A DNA stretch of 64,000 bases from Sorex araneus (taxonomy: Eukaryota > Chordata > Mammalia > Eulipotyphla > Soricidae): assembly GCF_027595985.1 (NCBI RefSeq), contig NC_073305.1, positions 87,600,626-87,664,625 of the forward strand. The letters are read 5' to 3'. The notes below the pieces were generated by a model that was given only the letters and a program-made list of their open reading frames with translations, had not been told where the DNA came from and did not search any database. Position numbers and translations under genes: made by a program. This document shows, piece by piece, positions 33,001-40,955 of this stretch. Position 1 is the stretch's first letter. Each line of letters opens with the position of its first letter.

Positions 33001-36000
33001 GGAACCCCATCTACTTAGAGGGTCTCTTTTTTCTTCTCTAGGAGTTAGCTATAATTTACAAAAAGAAAAAAATGAAGCATCTTTCCCAGCCTCCAGGTGC
33101 CCCCCAAAACAAGCAAGAAATGTCTATGTCACTATCTCTTGCCCATTTATTGTCACCTTCTTGTGTGGCCTTCCATGCACTCCCCTAACTCTGGCAGGCC
33201 TCATGCTCTCCCATTCATCCAGTGGGCCTTTATCCTACCTGATTAGGGTCAGACAAAGCAAAAAATAATAATGATAATAATAAAAACCTCTTCTTCTCTT
33301 TTCTGGCTGACCTTGGGCTTGGTTTCAGTGTCTCAGTTCTCATTACAGTTTCATAATTCTCATTACATAGTTTCTTCATTTGCAATTTCTTATTTGCCAT
33401 TATAGTCTGACCTGAATTCAATCCCCGGCACCCCATGAGGTCCTTTGAATCCCACCAAAAGTGATCTCTGAGTGTAGGGTAAGCTCTGAGTACTTCCAAG
33501 TGTGGCAAATGTAATTGAATGAGTGAACTTCACTTAGATTCTGACTTAAAAAAGTTATTTGAAGTGTCTTGGGAAGAATAGCATTAATACTGAGATTTCA
33601 AAATCTACAGTGGCATAGAGCACACGTAACATAGTTCAAGTAGTCATATTTATCTTTTTAATGAAAGGTGTTTCAGCATTGCCCTTCCCAGCATTACATG
33701 TTTCCCAAATAGGAACTTATTTTTCTACTAATCTGAAATGGGCAGAAGGCTAAATTATAACTTAGCTAATAACAAATCACTCTTTCCCAAATCTAAAACT
33801 AAAGCAAAAAATACCAGACTTATTTTTCCCTGAAAATATTTGTTTAGAGGACCCTATGCATGGTACAAAGACTTTCTTACTATGTTACATGCTTTTACTC
33901 CCTAGGTTTGAAAATTTATCAAATGTACTGAAAAAGGCTGATTTTGTAACTGCTCTCTTCTCCAAAATGACTTCAGGAAAGTTGTAATTTTTTTTTTTTT
34001 TTTTTTTAGTTTTTGGGCCACACCCAACAATGCTCAGGGGCTGATCCTAGCTCTGTGATCAGAAACAACTCCTGATGGTGCTTTGGAGACCATATGGGAT
34101 ACCTGGGGATTGAACCCAGGTCAGCTGAGCTCAAGGCAAATACCCTCCCCACTGTACTATAGCTCCAGCCCCAGAAAAGTTGTAACTTTAAGAGACTTTG
34201 GTTTTGGTACCACATAGTCCCCTGAACACAGAGCTAGGGGTAGCCCCTGAGCACCACTGAACATAACCCAACCTTCATCCCTCAATCTGAAGAGTCAAAA
34301 TGGACACAAATCATTTCTTTCTCACACTTTAGCAAATATTTGAAAACCTTTTAACATATTTGTTACTGATTTTGCTTCAGAGTTGAAATATTACTTTTGA
34401 GAAAGATTAGATTTACAACATTTAACTTTTTGTGTCCAGAAGCTGGAGTGATAGCACAGCGGGTAGGGTGTTTGCCTTGCACACGGCCGACCGGGGTTCT
34501 ATTCCCAGCATCCCATATGGTCCCCTGAGCACCGCCAGGAGTAACCCCTGTGCAACACCGGGTGTGACCCAAAAAAGCAAAAAAAAAAAAAGAAAGAAAG
34601 AAAGAAAGAAAAATGAGAATGGGCTTGTGCTCTCCTTTCATTGCACTTTGTTTGTTCTGTCTGTTGAAATTACTGTCGAAAGTTTCACATGTTTCCACTC
34701 CACTTGTCCTGGAATCCTTTGGTTCAAAGGCAGCAAAGTTCTAACACAATTTCTATTGTTCTCTCCCTGCCCCTCCCCCGCCCTCCGTTTGTTTGCATTT
34801 TTGTTCATTTTGGGAGGGACCACACCTGACTGTAAACCCCTGGCTCTGTGTTCAGGGATTCCTGGCAGGGTTCAGAGGGCCCTTAGTTGTACTGGGGATT
34901 GAACCTTCGTCAGCGGCATGCAAGGCAGGCACCTTACCAACTGCATCATTGCTCTGGCCCCAACAAGGCTTCTGTTTTTTCCGATATTGCTTCTCTAAAT
35001 ATTCTTATCAGCATGCTCCACCCCTGCTAGTCCCCACAAATGTAAGTGCCAGGTTTTTGCAGCCTACCTTTTCAAACACAGGGAAATACCGGGTTTTCGC
35101 TTTCTTCACTACAAGAGCCAGGCTTTCTTTCTTCTCCTCGGGGGTTTTAAACGCGGCCACTGCGATCATCAACATGAGGTCCAGGGTCCCGTCAGCGTAC
35201 ATGTCGATCCTGACAAAGCACCATGTGGCTTATTAGAGAGCAAACTTCAGGGATGGGGCTGTTCCCATTCATCCCTGCTGGGGTATAACTAGATACTGGA
35301 GCAAATGACTTTTAATGATACCCGCCCCCCTAAAGTTCCCACACTCAGAAACCAGCACAAACCAGGTGATCTCAACGTCTATTGAATAAAGTGGTGTGTG
35401 CCTCTTTAAGTTGAAATCTAAAATAAACAATTAGAGTATTTATAATTTTAAAATCTCAATAAATGACACTTATCAAAAGTACAAAGCTATTCTCACAGGT
35501 TATTTTCATTTATTTAGAGAGGATTTTTTCCTATAGCCAGGGAGTTAGTTCTTCCCTCCCGTTGTCTCTGTGGATTTTCCTCCTCCAAAATGGGGAAACG
35601 TTTGGTTTACTGACATATCTAAGTGGCCCCATCTGAATGAGTGTGGGTGTGATGCATCCTCTAATGGAAACCATACTAGAAATGTTCTAGAGGGCATTGA
35701 ACCATACTAGAGGGCATTGAACCATACCCAGTGGTGCTCAAGTCTTACTGGCTCTTTGCTTGGCGATCACTCCTGAAGATGCATGGGGAACCATAAATGC
35801 TTGCATTAATTGAACCCAGATCATCCACATGCAAAGTAGTTGCTCTACCCATTGTACTAGCTCTGGTGGAAAATGCATGCATGGATGAATAATGTGTACA
35901 GATTTTTGTTTAATATTGGAAGTGTTTGTGGTCTTCATGTAGAGATTTGGTCATGTTTTTGTGATCAGAAATATATCCTAGGAAACTTTGTTTCTATTAA

Positions 36001-38637
36001 TTCTTCAATAATGAAATGGGTGCCCTTTTGCCACTGCTGCGGCTCAAGCACGATCGAAGAGCCCAAAAGAGCTACTTTGGACACCAGCAGCCCACTGAAA
36101 TACTTCCAGAATGTGAACTGAGAGTTTACGCCAGGCTGCGACAGCAGGGGCCGGGTATTTCTCTATTTTTTAACCTCTCTCTCTCCTCCCTCCTGGGCAC
36201 AGCACAGCTTTCACCGCTTTTTGAGCACAAAATGGAGACACCGATCCAGCTGCGGCAGGACGCACAGGAGATCCCAGGGGGTGGGGGGGTACCGGCCCCC
36301 GACCACTGCCGATACTTAAACCCAGTGAACCCACATGCATGCCCCTTTTGCCGCTGCTGCCGCTCGAGCATGATCGAAGAACCCAAAAGAGCTACTTTGG
36401 ACACCAGCAGCCCACTGGAATACTTCCAGAATGTGAACTGAGAGTTTACGTCAGGCTGCGACAGCGGGGAAGGGTATCTCTCTCTAGGTTTTTCCATCTT
36501 ATGAGCATCATAAAAGGGTAAAAGTTTGCAGTGATGTAATTTCTGGCAGAACTTTCCCTGGACTTTATACAGAAACCCAAAACTGCGCGGCCGCATCAGC
36601 CGCATCAGCGGCCGCACGACCTAATGTCCTCTAATCATCAGCAATATGAAATGGTTCCTTTTTAATGGGTCGGACTTTGGGGGGAAATCCTAACAAGAAT
36701 AGTAAGCCTTTTGTTGAAATATTGAAGGCAATCAAAGTGGTAGCCATCTCTCTAGAATGAGAACTAAGCCATATCCCCACACCGGCTGAGGAGAAGAAAT
36801 ATCCTTCTTTCTCGGGAAGAAATGCGGCATGGCGTTAGCCATAGTATGATGTCCATTAAGACCTGGTGGCGTGGGAACGGGATATAAGGAAAAAAATTAT
36901 TATGTACATGGAACAGCGGGACTCTGGTGGAGTCTCAAGCCGGGGCCGATACCAGCGCACTACTTTTGGTTCCAGAAACTGCTTGCAGACATTCTGCTAG
37001 ACTATCAACTAAGCCATAGCCCCACGCCAGCTGATGACGGGAAATAACCATCTTTCTCGGGTTTTTTCCCTTTGTCAGGCAGCGTGGCGTCAATTATACT
37101 ATGAGGATTACCAAGCAGGCATGAACTCGGTGGCGTGGGAAGAGGGGGAAAAAAAAGAAAAGTTATGTAACAAACAGCGGGACTTAATATCTCTACATTC
37201 TCAGCAATGGAAAGCTAACTATCAAATGCTTCCTTGGCAGTAGGACTGTCTTTTTGGGGGGCGGGAAACTCCAGCAACAATAGTGAGTTATGTGTTGAAA
37301 CATGGAATGTAATCAAGATAAAGCGTAAACGAAGTGAAACTTATCACTTACAAGGGCGGGGACTGGGGAGGCGGGAGGGGGCGGGAGGTATACTGGGCTG
37401 GTTGGTGATGGAATATGGGCACTGGTGAAGGGAAGGGTGTTTGAGTATTGTATAACTGACATAACCCTGAGAACTATGTAACCTTCCACATGGTGATTCA
37501 GTAAAAAAAAAGTAAGAAAACTAATAATGAAATGGGTTTTATTACACATCATTTCACTTGTAATTTCAAAAATTCACATTGTGGGAGGGGTTCACTATGC
37601 AGGCATGAGCCCCGCAGTACCTGACTCGCTCCTTCAGGTCCTTGCCATACAGGTTGTACTTGGCCGCAAGGTAGCTGAGAATGGCTCTGGTCTGTGTTAG
37701 CATCATTCCATCCATTTCCACCATAGGCACTTGACCAAAAAGCAGGCGTTCATCTGTGGTTTGAGCAAAAAGAGGTTAAAAGCTCTTCTTCCCTGGTGGG
37801 AACAAGCCTATAGGAGGGTCAACTTCTAATTTTGCAAATAATTTTTGTGTTTTCATCCAAACTGCCTCCACTTCAGATAAAGATATTCAGGTTCAAATGC
37901 ATTTTGTTTTCTTAGTCAACTTGGATATTAGAAATGGCAAAATATTCACCAAAAGATAAATGGTTTGTTCCCCTTCGATTAGTTTAAATGTACGCTTTCT
38001 CTTCTATTACCAATAGCCCACCTGTTAAAATAATACAGAAACTATAATTTTGCATGTTATGGTTGGGGGAAATAGCTAAGTGAAATTCTGTGTTATCTTC
38101 TTTCTGTATGCAGCTCTAAACTTTATTTAAATTAAAAAAAAATTTTTTTTGCTTTTTTGGATCACACCCAGCAATGCTCAGGGGTTACTCCTGGCTTTGC
38201 ACTCAGGAATTACTCTTGGCGGTGCTCGGGGGACCATATGGGATGCTGGTGATTGAACCCAGGTCGGCCGTGTGCAAGGCAAACACCCTACTCGCTGTGC
38301 TATTGCTCCAGCCCCTAAATCAAAAAAATTTTCAGTGAGGTAAAGTAATTTTATTGAAATAAGTTGAGAGAGAGAGAGAGAGAGAACTCGAGCTTCTCCA
38401 CTTCTCCAGAGTGGAAAAAGAAAAGTCACAATGCTAAACTTTAACCCTAAAGTAAAAACTAAAATTTTCATTTATGCAGCAATGGTATTTTATTTTAGTT
38501 GACACTAATAAGGTAATATTGAATAAATCGGGCTCACCCTTTAGTAACTTCTCATACTGTTGTCTTGTTTCAAGAAATTCTTCTTCAAACTAGATAAAAG
38601 ATAAAGAAACTGTTGTTATCTTAACTTTCAGATTTTC

Positions 38638-38689
<52 letters not shown>

Positions 38690-39869
38690 AACATGCCCAA
38701 CAGCTTCCAGAATAAAAATTTTTATCTACTTCCCTCCATTGCCACGGTGGAGAGAAACGTATACCTTGGTGGCAGGTGTGGTGTTAAAATGTGTATGTGC
38801 TTAAACTGCCGTTAACAGTATTGTAAGTCACAGTCTCTCAATAAATATGTTTTTTTTAATCCCCATAGGGCAAACACTTCAGAAGAGAATTGGGAGTGGA
38901 GCGTGGAAGAGAGAGGATTGCAGCTGGCCCTAAGTTTCCAGTTGGCAGTCACAAGTGGAATAAGACTGAGGTACCATGGAAGAGGCGTCAGGAGCCCAAA
39001 AAGGCAGCTGATCCCTGAGAGCATGATCAGGCTGTGACTTCCTTTCTCCCTTTATCAAATTAGTCACCATATCACTGTATCACTGTATCACTGTCATCCC
39101 ATTGTTCATCGATTTACTCGAGTGGGTGCCAGTAACGTCTCCATTTGTCCCAGCCCTGAATTTTAGCAGCCTCTCCTGACTCCTTTTTCCCGACAATTGG
39201 AGGTTCTTTTCAGGGTCAGGGAAATGAGACCTGTCATTATGAGTCACCATAATCTTTTAAATTCCTGTGATGCTTCCAGAATAGCTCCCAGGGCTCCCAG
39301 TCCCTAACTCCCATTAAAACGAAGGGTATTTTGGGGATGGAGCAATAGCACAGTGGTTAGGGCACTCGGCCGACCCGGGTTTGATTCCCAGCATCCCATA
39401 TGGTCCCCTGAGCACCGCGAGGGGTGATTCCTGAGTGCAAGAGCCAGGAGTAAACCCTGTGCATTGCCAGGTGTGACCCAAAAAGCAAAAACAAACAAAC
39501 AAAAAAAGGGTATTTCACCCGTCTTCCTTCACCATTTATAAAAGAAGACATTTTTTCCCTAGTTCTACTTTGTTGGGGTTTTTTGTCTTTACTGAAACAC
39601 CATGAAATGCAGTTTCAAAGTTGCTCATGATTGTGTTTCAGTCATGCAATGTTGTAAAGCAAAGCATTTGATAAAGACAAGCACAGTTAGATAGAAGGCA
39701 CTGACTGTACTAGGAAAGGGGGAGAGAATTATTTCTATCCCATTCACACTACCCAGCTTCCTTGTCCCACCCAGGAACCAACCTCCACTCCGGCGGCCGC
39801 CAGGAGCCAGCGGATTGACTCCATCCGGCCCCTGCCCTGGAAATAGTAGAGCTTGGGTTTGGCGGCCAT
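24129..39869 (-). CDS. GSTA4: Glutathione S-transferase alpha 4 (complete spliced CDS, 222 aa)
   Basis: Cytosolic alpha-class GST; GSTA4 enzymes conjugate glutathione to lipid-peroxidation alkenals, chiefly 4-hydroxynonenal, and act as dimers. Coding join on the minus strand: 39783-39869, 38538-38589, 37621-37753, 35068-35209, 27225-27356, 24129-24251. Each intron has GT..AG ends and every phase closes, giving 222 aa, the length of known GSTA4. The thioredoxin-like N-domain (about 3-83) carries Tyr9, Arg15, Q54-V55-P56 (cis-Pro) and Q67-T68 for glutathione. The helical C-domain has the S154-x-x-D157 N-cap box, YFPVFEK at the end of exon 5, and the C-terminal helix. Tyr212 (in PPPDSRYV), the residue tied to alkenal activity in GSTA4, is kept, which together with EEFLET in exon 3 separates it from GSTA1/2/3. 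Odd points: Arg91, encoded by a codon split across exons 4/5 where relatives have Leu, and a GTTGGT donor after exon 2. No stop or frameshift seen. Exons 6-7 occur again at 15969-19196 (assembly duplicate). Confidence 0.95.
24831..25070 (+). mobile_element. Long GACAGT-tail relative, 5' truncated (right arm)
   Basis: Duplicate of 16671-16910; lies in GSTA4 intron 6. Confidence 0.75.
25246..25385 (+). mobile_element. Diverged SOR-type SINE (right arm)
   Basis: Duplicate of 17086-17225; GSTA4 intron 6. Confidence 0.72.
25950..26215 (+). mobile_element. SOR-type SINE with G/A-rich tail (right arm)
   Basis: Duplicate of 17790-18055 with one extra C and one fewer G. Confidence 0.78.
26330..26506 (-). 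mobile_element. SOR-type SINE (right arm)
   Basis: Duplicate of 18170-18346, reading T12/G8 at its start instead of T10/G10. Confidence 0.92.
27225..27356 (-). other. GSTA4: GSTA4 exon 6 (132 nt), copy contiguous with exons 2-5
   Basis: Acceptor TTCAACAG, donor CAG|GTAGTG. Encodes 44 residues (139-182) starting [19 protein letters not shown], with the S154-x-x-D157 capping box, and ending SDFPLLQ. Both ends are phase 0. This copy is on the same contig as exons 2-5 and is the one to use in the gene model. Confidence 0.93.
27790..27940 (+). mobile_element. SOR-type SINE (right arm)
   Basis: Duplicate of 19630-19780; GSTA4 intron 5. Confidence 0.8.
27945..28196 (-). mobile_element. Second shrew-type SINE, full length (right arm)
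   Basis: Duplicate of 19785-20036 with C19921/T28081. Confidence 0.93.
28209..28383 (-). mobile_element. SOR-type SINE (right arm)
   Basis: Duplicate of 20049-20223 with T20189/A28349. Confidence 0.95.
28400..29270. other. GSTA4 intron 5, AT-rich, no recognised feature
   Basis: A/T-rich unique sequence. The right arm of the doubled segment ends inside it at 28942 with no repeat boundary or breakpoint motif. Confidence 0.5.
29274..29430 (+). mobile_element. L1-type 3' UTR end
   Basis: CTGCCTTAGAGGCAGGGGGA, GGTGGTGGAAAATGTACACT, CATGACTGAAACTCAA, ATCTCATGGTGATTCAATTT then A-run. Confidence 0.78.
29440..29555 (+). mobile_element. Diverged SOR-type SINE
   Basis: GGAGCCAGAGAAATAGTTC, GCCTTGTACATATTGACTC, CCAGGTGTGACCACAAAAC. 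Confidence 0.7.
29728..30098. repeat. Polypyrimidine microsatellite (TTCC/TCCC/TTTC)n
   Basis: About 370 bp, pure pyrimidine by eye, in three unit types. Inside GSTA4 intron 5, so on the gene's sense strand it is polypurine. Confidence 0.97.
30099..30510. other. GSTA4 intron 5, no recognised feature
   Basis: AT-rich unassigned sequence. Confidence 0.4.
30517..30670 (+). mobile_element. Diverged SOR-type SINE
   Basis: CTGATAGGTAACACAGGAAT, CTGGGTTTGATCTCCCAG, GCTGGGTATGGCCCCCAAAC. Confidence 0.75.
30870..31793 (+). mobile_element. 5'-truncated L1 (ORF2 C-terminus and 3' UTR)
   Basis: A 924-bp insertion bounded by the perfect 18-bp TSD AAGAATGTGAACCCCAGG (30852-30869 and 31794-31811), ending AATAAAAAATT and a poly(A). 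The frame ending at 31293 reads [33 protein letters not shown] and [16 protein letters not shown], the C-terminal end of L1 ORF2. Upstream residues of this domain ([13 protein letters not shown]) are readable nearby. About 500 bp of 3' UTR follow, with a G-rich stretch at 31580-31645. Non-coding relic: endonuclease and reverse transcriptase are missing. Confidence 0.95.
31812..32850. other. GSTA4 intron 5; SINE remnant near 32150-32222 and short (CA)n at 32622-32645
   Basis: Otherwise AT-rich unassigned sequence. The remnant keeps GCATGGTCCCTGAGCGC and GGGTGTGGTTCCC. Confidence 0.45.
32851..33510 (+). mobile_element. SOR-type SINE split by an LTR
   Basis: Left part 32851-32893 holds the head (GTACAGTGGGTAGGGCGC, CTTGCATGCGTCT); right part 33405-33510 resumes at GTCTGACCTGAATTCAATCC and ends AAGTGTGGCAAA. 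Removing the LTR and one GTCT restores a continuous element. Confidence 0.88.
32894..33404 (-). mobile_element. Solo LTR (ERV class I-like)
   Basis: 511 bp in reverse orientation with the 4-bp TSD GTCT (32890-32893, 33405-33408). Matches 60489-60991 throughout (GGCTCGAGC, CAGCTCAGGATAAGA, CCTGATTAGG). Terminal TG/CA are mutated to GG/TA. No internal viral genes. Confidence 0.87.
33511..33986. other. GSTA4 intron 5, no recognised feature
   Basis: AT-rich unassigned sequence. Confidence 0.4.
33987..34172 (-). mobile_element. SOR-type SINE
   Basis: T18 start, GGGCCACACCCAACAATGC, GATTGAACCCAGGTCAGC, CTATAGCTCCAGCCCC. Imperfect TSD around AAAGTTGTAA. A SINE tail fragment follows at 34206-34270. 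Confidence 0.9.
34439..34612 (+). mobile_element. SOR-type SINE with internal deletion
   Basis: Young head (GATAGCACAGCGGGTAGGG) and body, but the segment ATTCCTGAGTGCAGAGCC is missing; the tail becomes (GAAA)n. Confidence 0.92.
34808..34961 (-). mobile_element. SOR-type SINE
   Basis: ACCACACCTGACTGTAAACC, GGATTGAACCTTCGTCAGC, CATCATTGCTCTGGCCCC. It ends about 105 bp from exon 5. Confidence 0.82.
35068..35209 (-). other. GSTA4: GSTA4 exon 5 (142 nt)
   Basis: Acceptor TTGTCAG, donor AAG|GTAGGC. It encodes [17 protein letters not shown] and ends TRYFPVFEK, the conserved alpha-4 to alpha-6 region. Size and phase match alpha-class exon 5. The middle part ([13 protein letters not shown]) is the divergent stretch that also varies between GSTA paralogues. 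Confidence 0.93.
35210..36006. other. GSTA4 intron 4, with a SOR-type SINE at 35724-35867 (minus)
   Basis: The SINE keeps GTGGTGCTCAAGTCTTACTG, TTGAACCCAGATCATCC and CCATTGTACTAGCTC. The rest is unassigned; AGAGGGCATTGAACCATAC occurs twice in tandem near 35690-35727. Confidence 0.6.
36022..37522 (+). mobile_element. Composite retroelement: tandem GC-rich 5' modules plus L1-type 3' tail
   Basis: A 1,501-bp single insertion in GSTA4 intron 4, bounded by the 15-bp TSD AATAATGAAATGGGT (36007-36021, 37523-37537) and ending in an A-run. Parts: a GC-rich module at 36022-36170 repeated at 36345-36490 (shared CCAAAAGAGCTACTTTGGAC); a segment like the L1 3' UTR with a GCGCGGCCGC core near 36585; two versions of a second module starting AACTAAGCC at about 36764 and 37010 (both with TTCTTTCTCGGG or TCTTTCTCGGG and GGTGGCGTGGGAA); then the tail ending CACATGGTGATTCAGT. 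No ORF1 or ORF2. Related to 44454-45271. I do not know a described family with this layout. Confidence 0.82.
37621..37753 (-). other. GSTA4: GSTA4 exon 4 (133 nt)
   Basis: Acceptor CCACAG, donor AG|GTACTG. It supplies the glutathione-site segment [10 protein letters not shown], then [19 protein letters not shown] and KDLKERV. It begins by completing Asp47 and ends two bases into the codon for residue 91, which reads Arg (AG|G) where relatives have a hydrophobic residue. Confidence 0.93.
37754..38141. other. GSTA4 intron 3, no recognised feature
   Basis: Unassigned sequence between exon 4 and the next SINE. Confidence 0.5.
38142..38315 (-). mobile_element. SOR-type SINE
   Basis: GATCACACCCAGCAATGCTC, TGGTGATTGAACCCAGGTCG, GCTATTGCTCCAGCCCC, between A/T-rich flanks. 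Lies about 220 bp downstream of exon 3 in transcript order. Confidence 0.92.
38538..38589 (-). other. GSTA4: GSTA4 exon 3 (52 nt)
   Basis: Encodes [17 protein letters not shown] plus one base. The acceptor reads TCTAG and the donor GTGAGC. The 52-nt size equals that of alpha-class exon 3, and EEFLET is the GSTA4-like version of this segment. It is too short to stand out as an ORF. Confidence 0.93.
38640..38684. repeat. (GA)n microsatellite
   Basis: Pure GA run in intron 2, about 50 bp upstream of the exon 3 acceptor; on the sense strand it is pyrimidine (TC)n. A smaller (GA)n is at 38365-38384 in intron 3. Confidence 0.97.
39069..39147 (-). mobile_element. 3' end of second shrew-type SINE
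   Basis: Starts with three ATCACTGT units, then CATCCCATTGTTCATCGATT and GCCAGTAACGTCTCCATT; the rest of the element is missing. Confidence 0.83.
39333..39507 (+). mobile_element. SOR-type SINE with head deletion
   Basis: GGATGGAGCAATAGCACAG, then GTTTGCCTTGCA is deleted before CTCGGCCGACCCGGG. Tail AAAAAGCAAAAACAAAC; TSD AAGGGTATTT on both sides. Confidence 0.92.
39585..39652 (-). mobile_element. L1-type 3' UTR end fragment
   Basis: CACCATGAAATGCAGTTTC, GATTGTGTTTCAGTCATGC. Sits about 130 bp downstream of exon 2 in intron 2. Confidence 0.65.
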
Positions 39870-39891
39870 GACTCCACAGGCTCGGGGGGCT
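39783..39891 (-). other. GSTA4: GSTA4 exon 2 (5' UTR end plus residues 1-29)
   Basis: The acceptor is a long T-rich tract ending CCCTTCAG (minus strand) just above 39891. The ATG is at 39867-39869, followed by [18 protein letters not shown] and ending ...AAAGVE. The start is fixed by the alpha-class N-terminus with Tyr9; the upstream in-frame extension is UTR/intron. The exon ends in phase 0 at a GTTGGT donor, GT present but weak at +3 to +5. About 22 nt of 5' UTR lie in this exon, so at least one more non-coding exon is expected further right. Confidence 0.93.
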
Positions 39892-40144
39892 CTGAAGGGA
39901 CAAAAAAAAAAAGACAAAATGAGTTTAACAACAAACTCATGCACAACATTTCGTTGTTTCTGCTATTCCAAACAGACGTAATGAAACTATTGTTTAGGGC
40001 AGTACACAAGGTGACATCATGGGAAAAGCGAGAAAATAATGAGCACAGAAGCAAGACGATGGTTACCTGGAATGAGTAGAATGGAGTTACGACTGGGAAG
40101 AGGCCTGAGGGAAGGTGTTCTAATGCTTTTTTATCTCTTCTGGA

Positions 40145-40300
40145 AGGGGCGCACTTGCTGGTGCACAGGATTAGCTGCTATCTCTGTGTTTGAGAGTCAC
40201 CCCTGATGGGGCTCTGAGGACCCTAGTGGGTACCAGGGGTTGAACCGGATTTAGTCATGTGTAAGGCAACACCTTACCTGCTGTACCATCTCTCAGGTCC
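40145..40300 (-). mobile_element. Diverged SOR-type SINE
   Basis: GTCACCCCTGATGGGGCTC, GGGTTGAACCGGATTTAG, CTGTACCATCTCTCAGGTCC. Confidence 0.75.
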
Positions 40301-40366
40301 AATATTTTCTATATTTTTTTTCTTAAACAGGACTAGTAAATAGTCCTTAGAATTGGTGGGAAATAG

Positions 40367-40547
40367 GGGGCTGGAGTGATAGCACAGCGGGTAGGACATT
40401 TGCCTTGCACATGGCCGACCCGGGTTCGAATCCCAGCATCCCATGTGGTCCCCTGAACACCGCCAGGGGTAATTCCTGAGTGCATGAGCCAGGAATGACC
40501 CCTGTGCATTGCTGGGTGTGACCCAAAAAGCAAAAAAAAAAAAAAAA
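40367..40547 (+). mobile_element. SOR-type SINE, young copy
   Basis: GGGGCTGGAGTGATAGCACA to GTGTGACCCAAAAAGC and A-run. Perfect 18-bp TSD AGAATTGGTGGGAAATAG at 40349-40366 and 40548-40565. Confidence 0.96.
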
Positions 40548-40592
40548 AGAATTGGTGGGAAATAGTCCATAAACAGTTTTATGCTTTGATAT

Positions 40593-40625
40593 ACACACAC
40601 ACACAGAGACACACACACACATACA
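40593..40625. repeat. Short (CA)n microsatellite
   Basis: CA units interrupted by GAGA. Confidence 0.9.
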
Positions 40626-40786
40626 TACTTTATTTCACAATTGAAGAAAAACAAAAGAACAGAATGAACAAGTTATACCTACAAAGGCATCAAGATGTTG
40701 TGTAGATTTGAGAGACTGTTCTTTTAAGTAAAGAACCAGGAGTCTGATGGCATCACAAATCACCATACGAAATAAAACCTTTTCCC

Positions 40787-40955
40787 TGAGCTGGAGAGAT
40801 CCTATGGCGGATAGGGCGTGTGTCTTGCATGTGGCCCACTTGGGTTCGATCCCTGACATCTCATATGGTACCCCAGACACCACTAGCAGTAATTCCTGAG
40901 TGCAGAACCAGGAATAAACCCTGAACACAGGGTGTAGCCCAAAAACCAAAAAGAA
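40787..40955 (+). mobile_element. SOR-type SINE
   Basis: GAGCTGGAGAGATCCTATGG, CTTGGGTTCGATCCCTGAC, GGGTGTAGCCCAAAAACC. Confidence 0.86.

Noticed and set aside
36016-36441. 141-codon ORF as a host gene exon
   Set aside because: It lies wholly inside the TSD-flanked composite retroelement and crosses the repeat boundary of its two modules.
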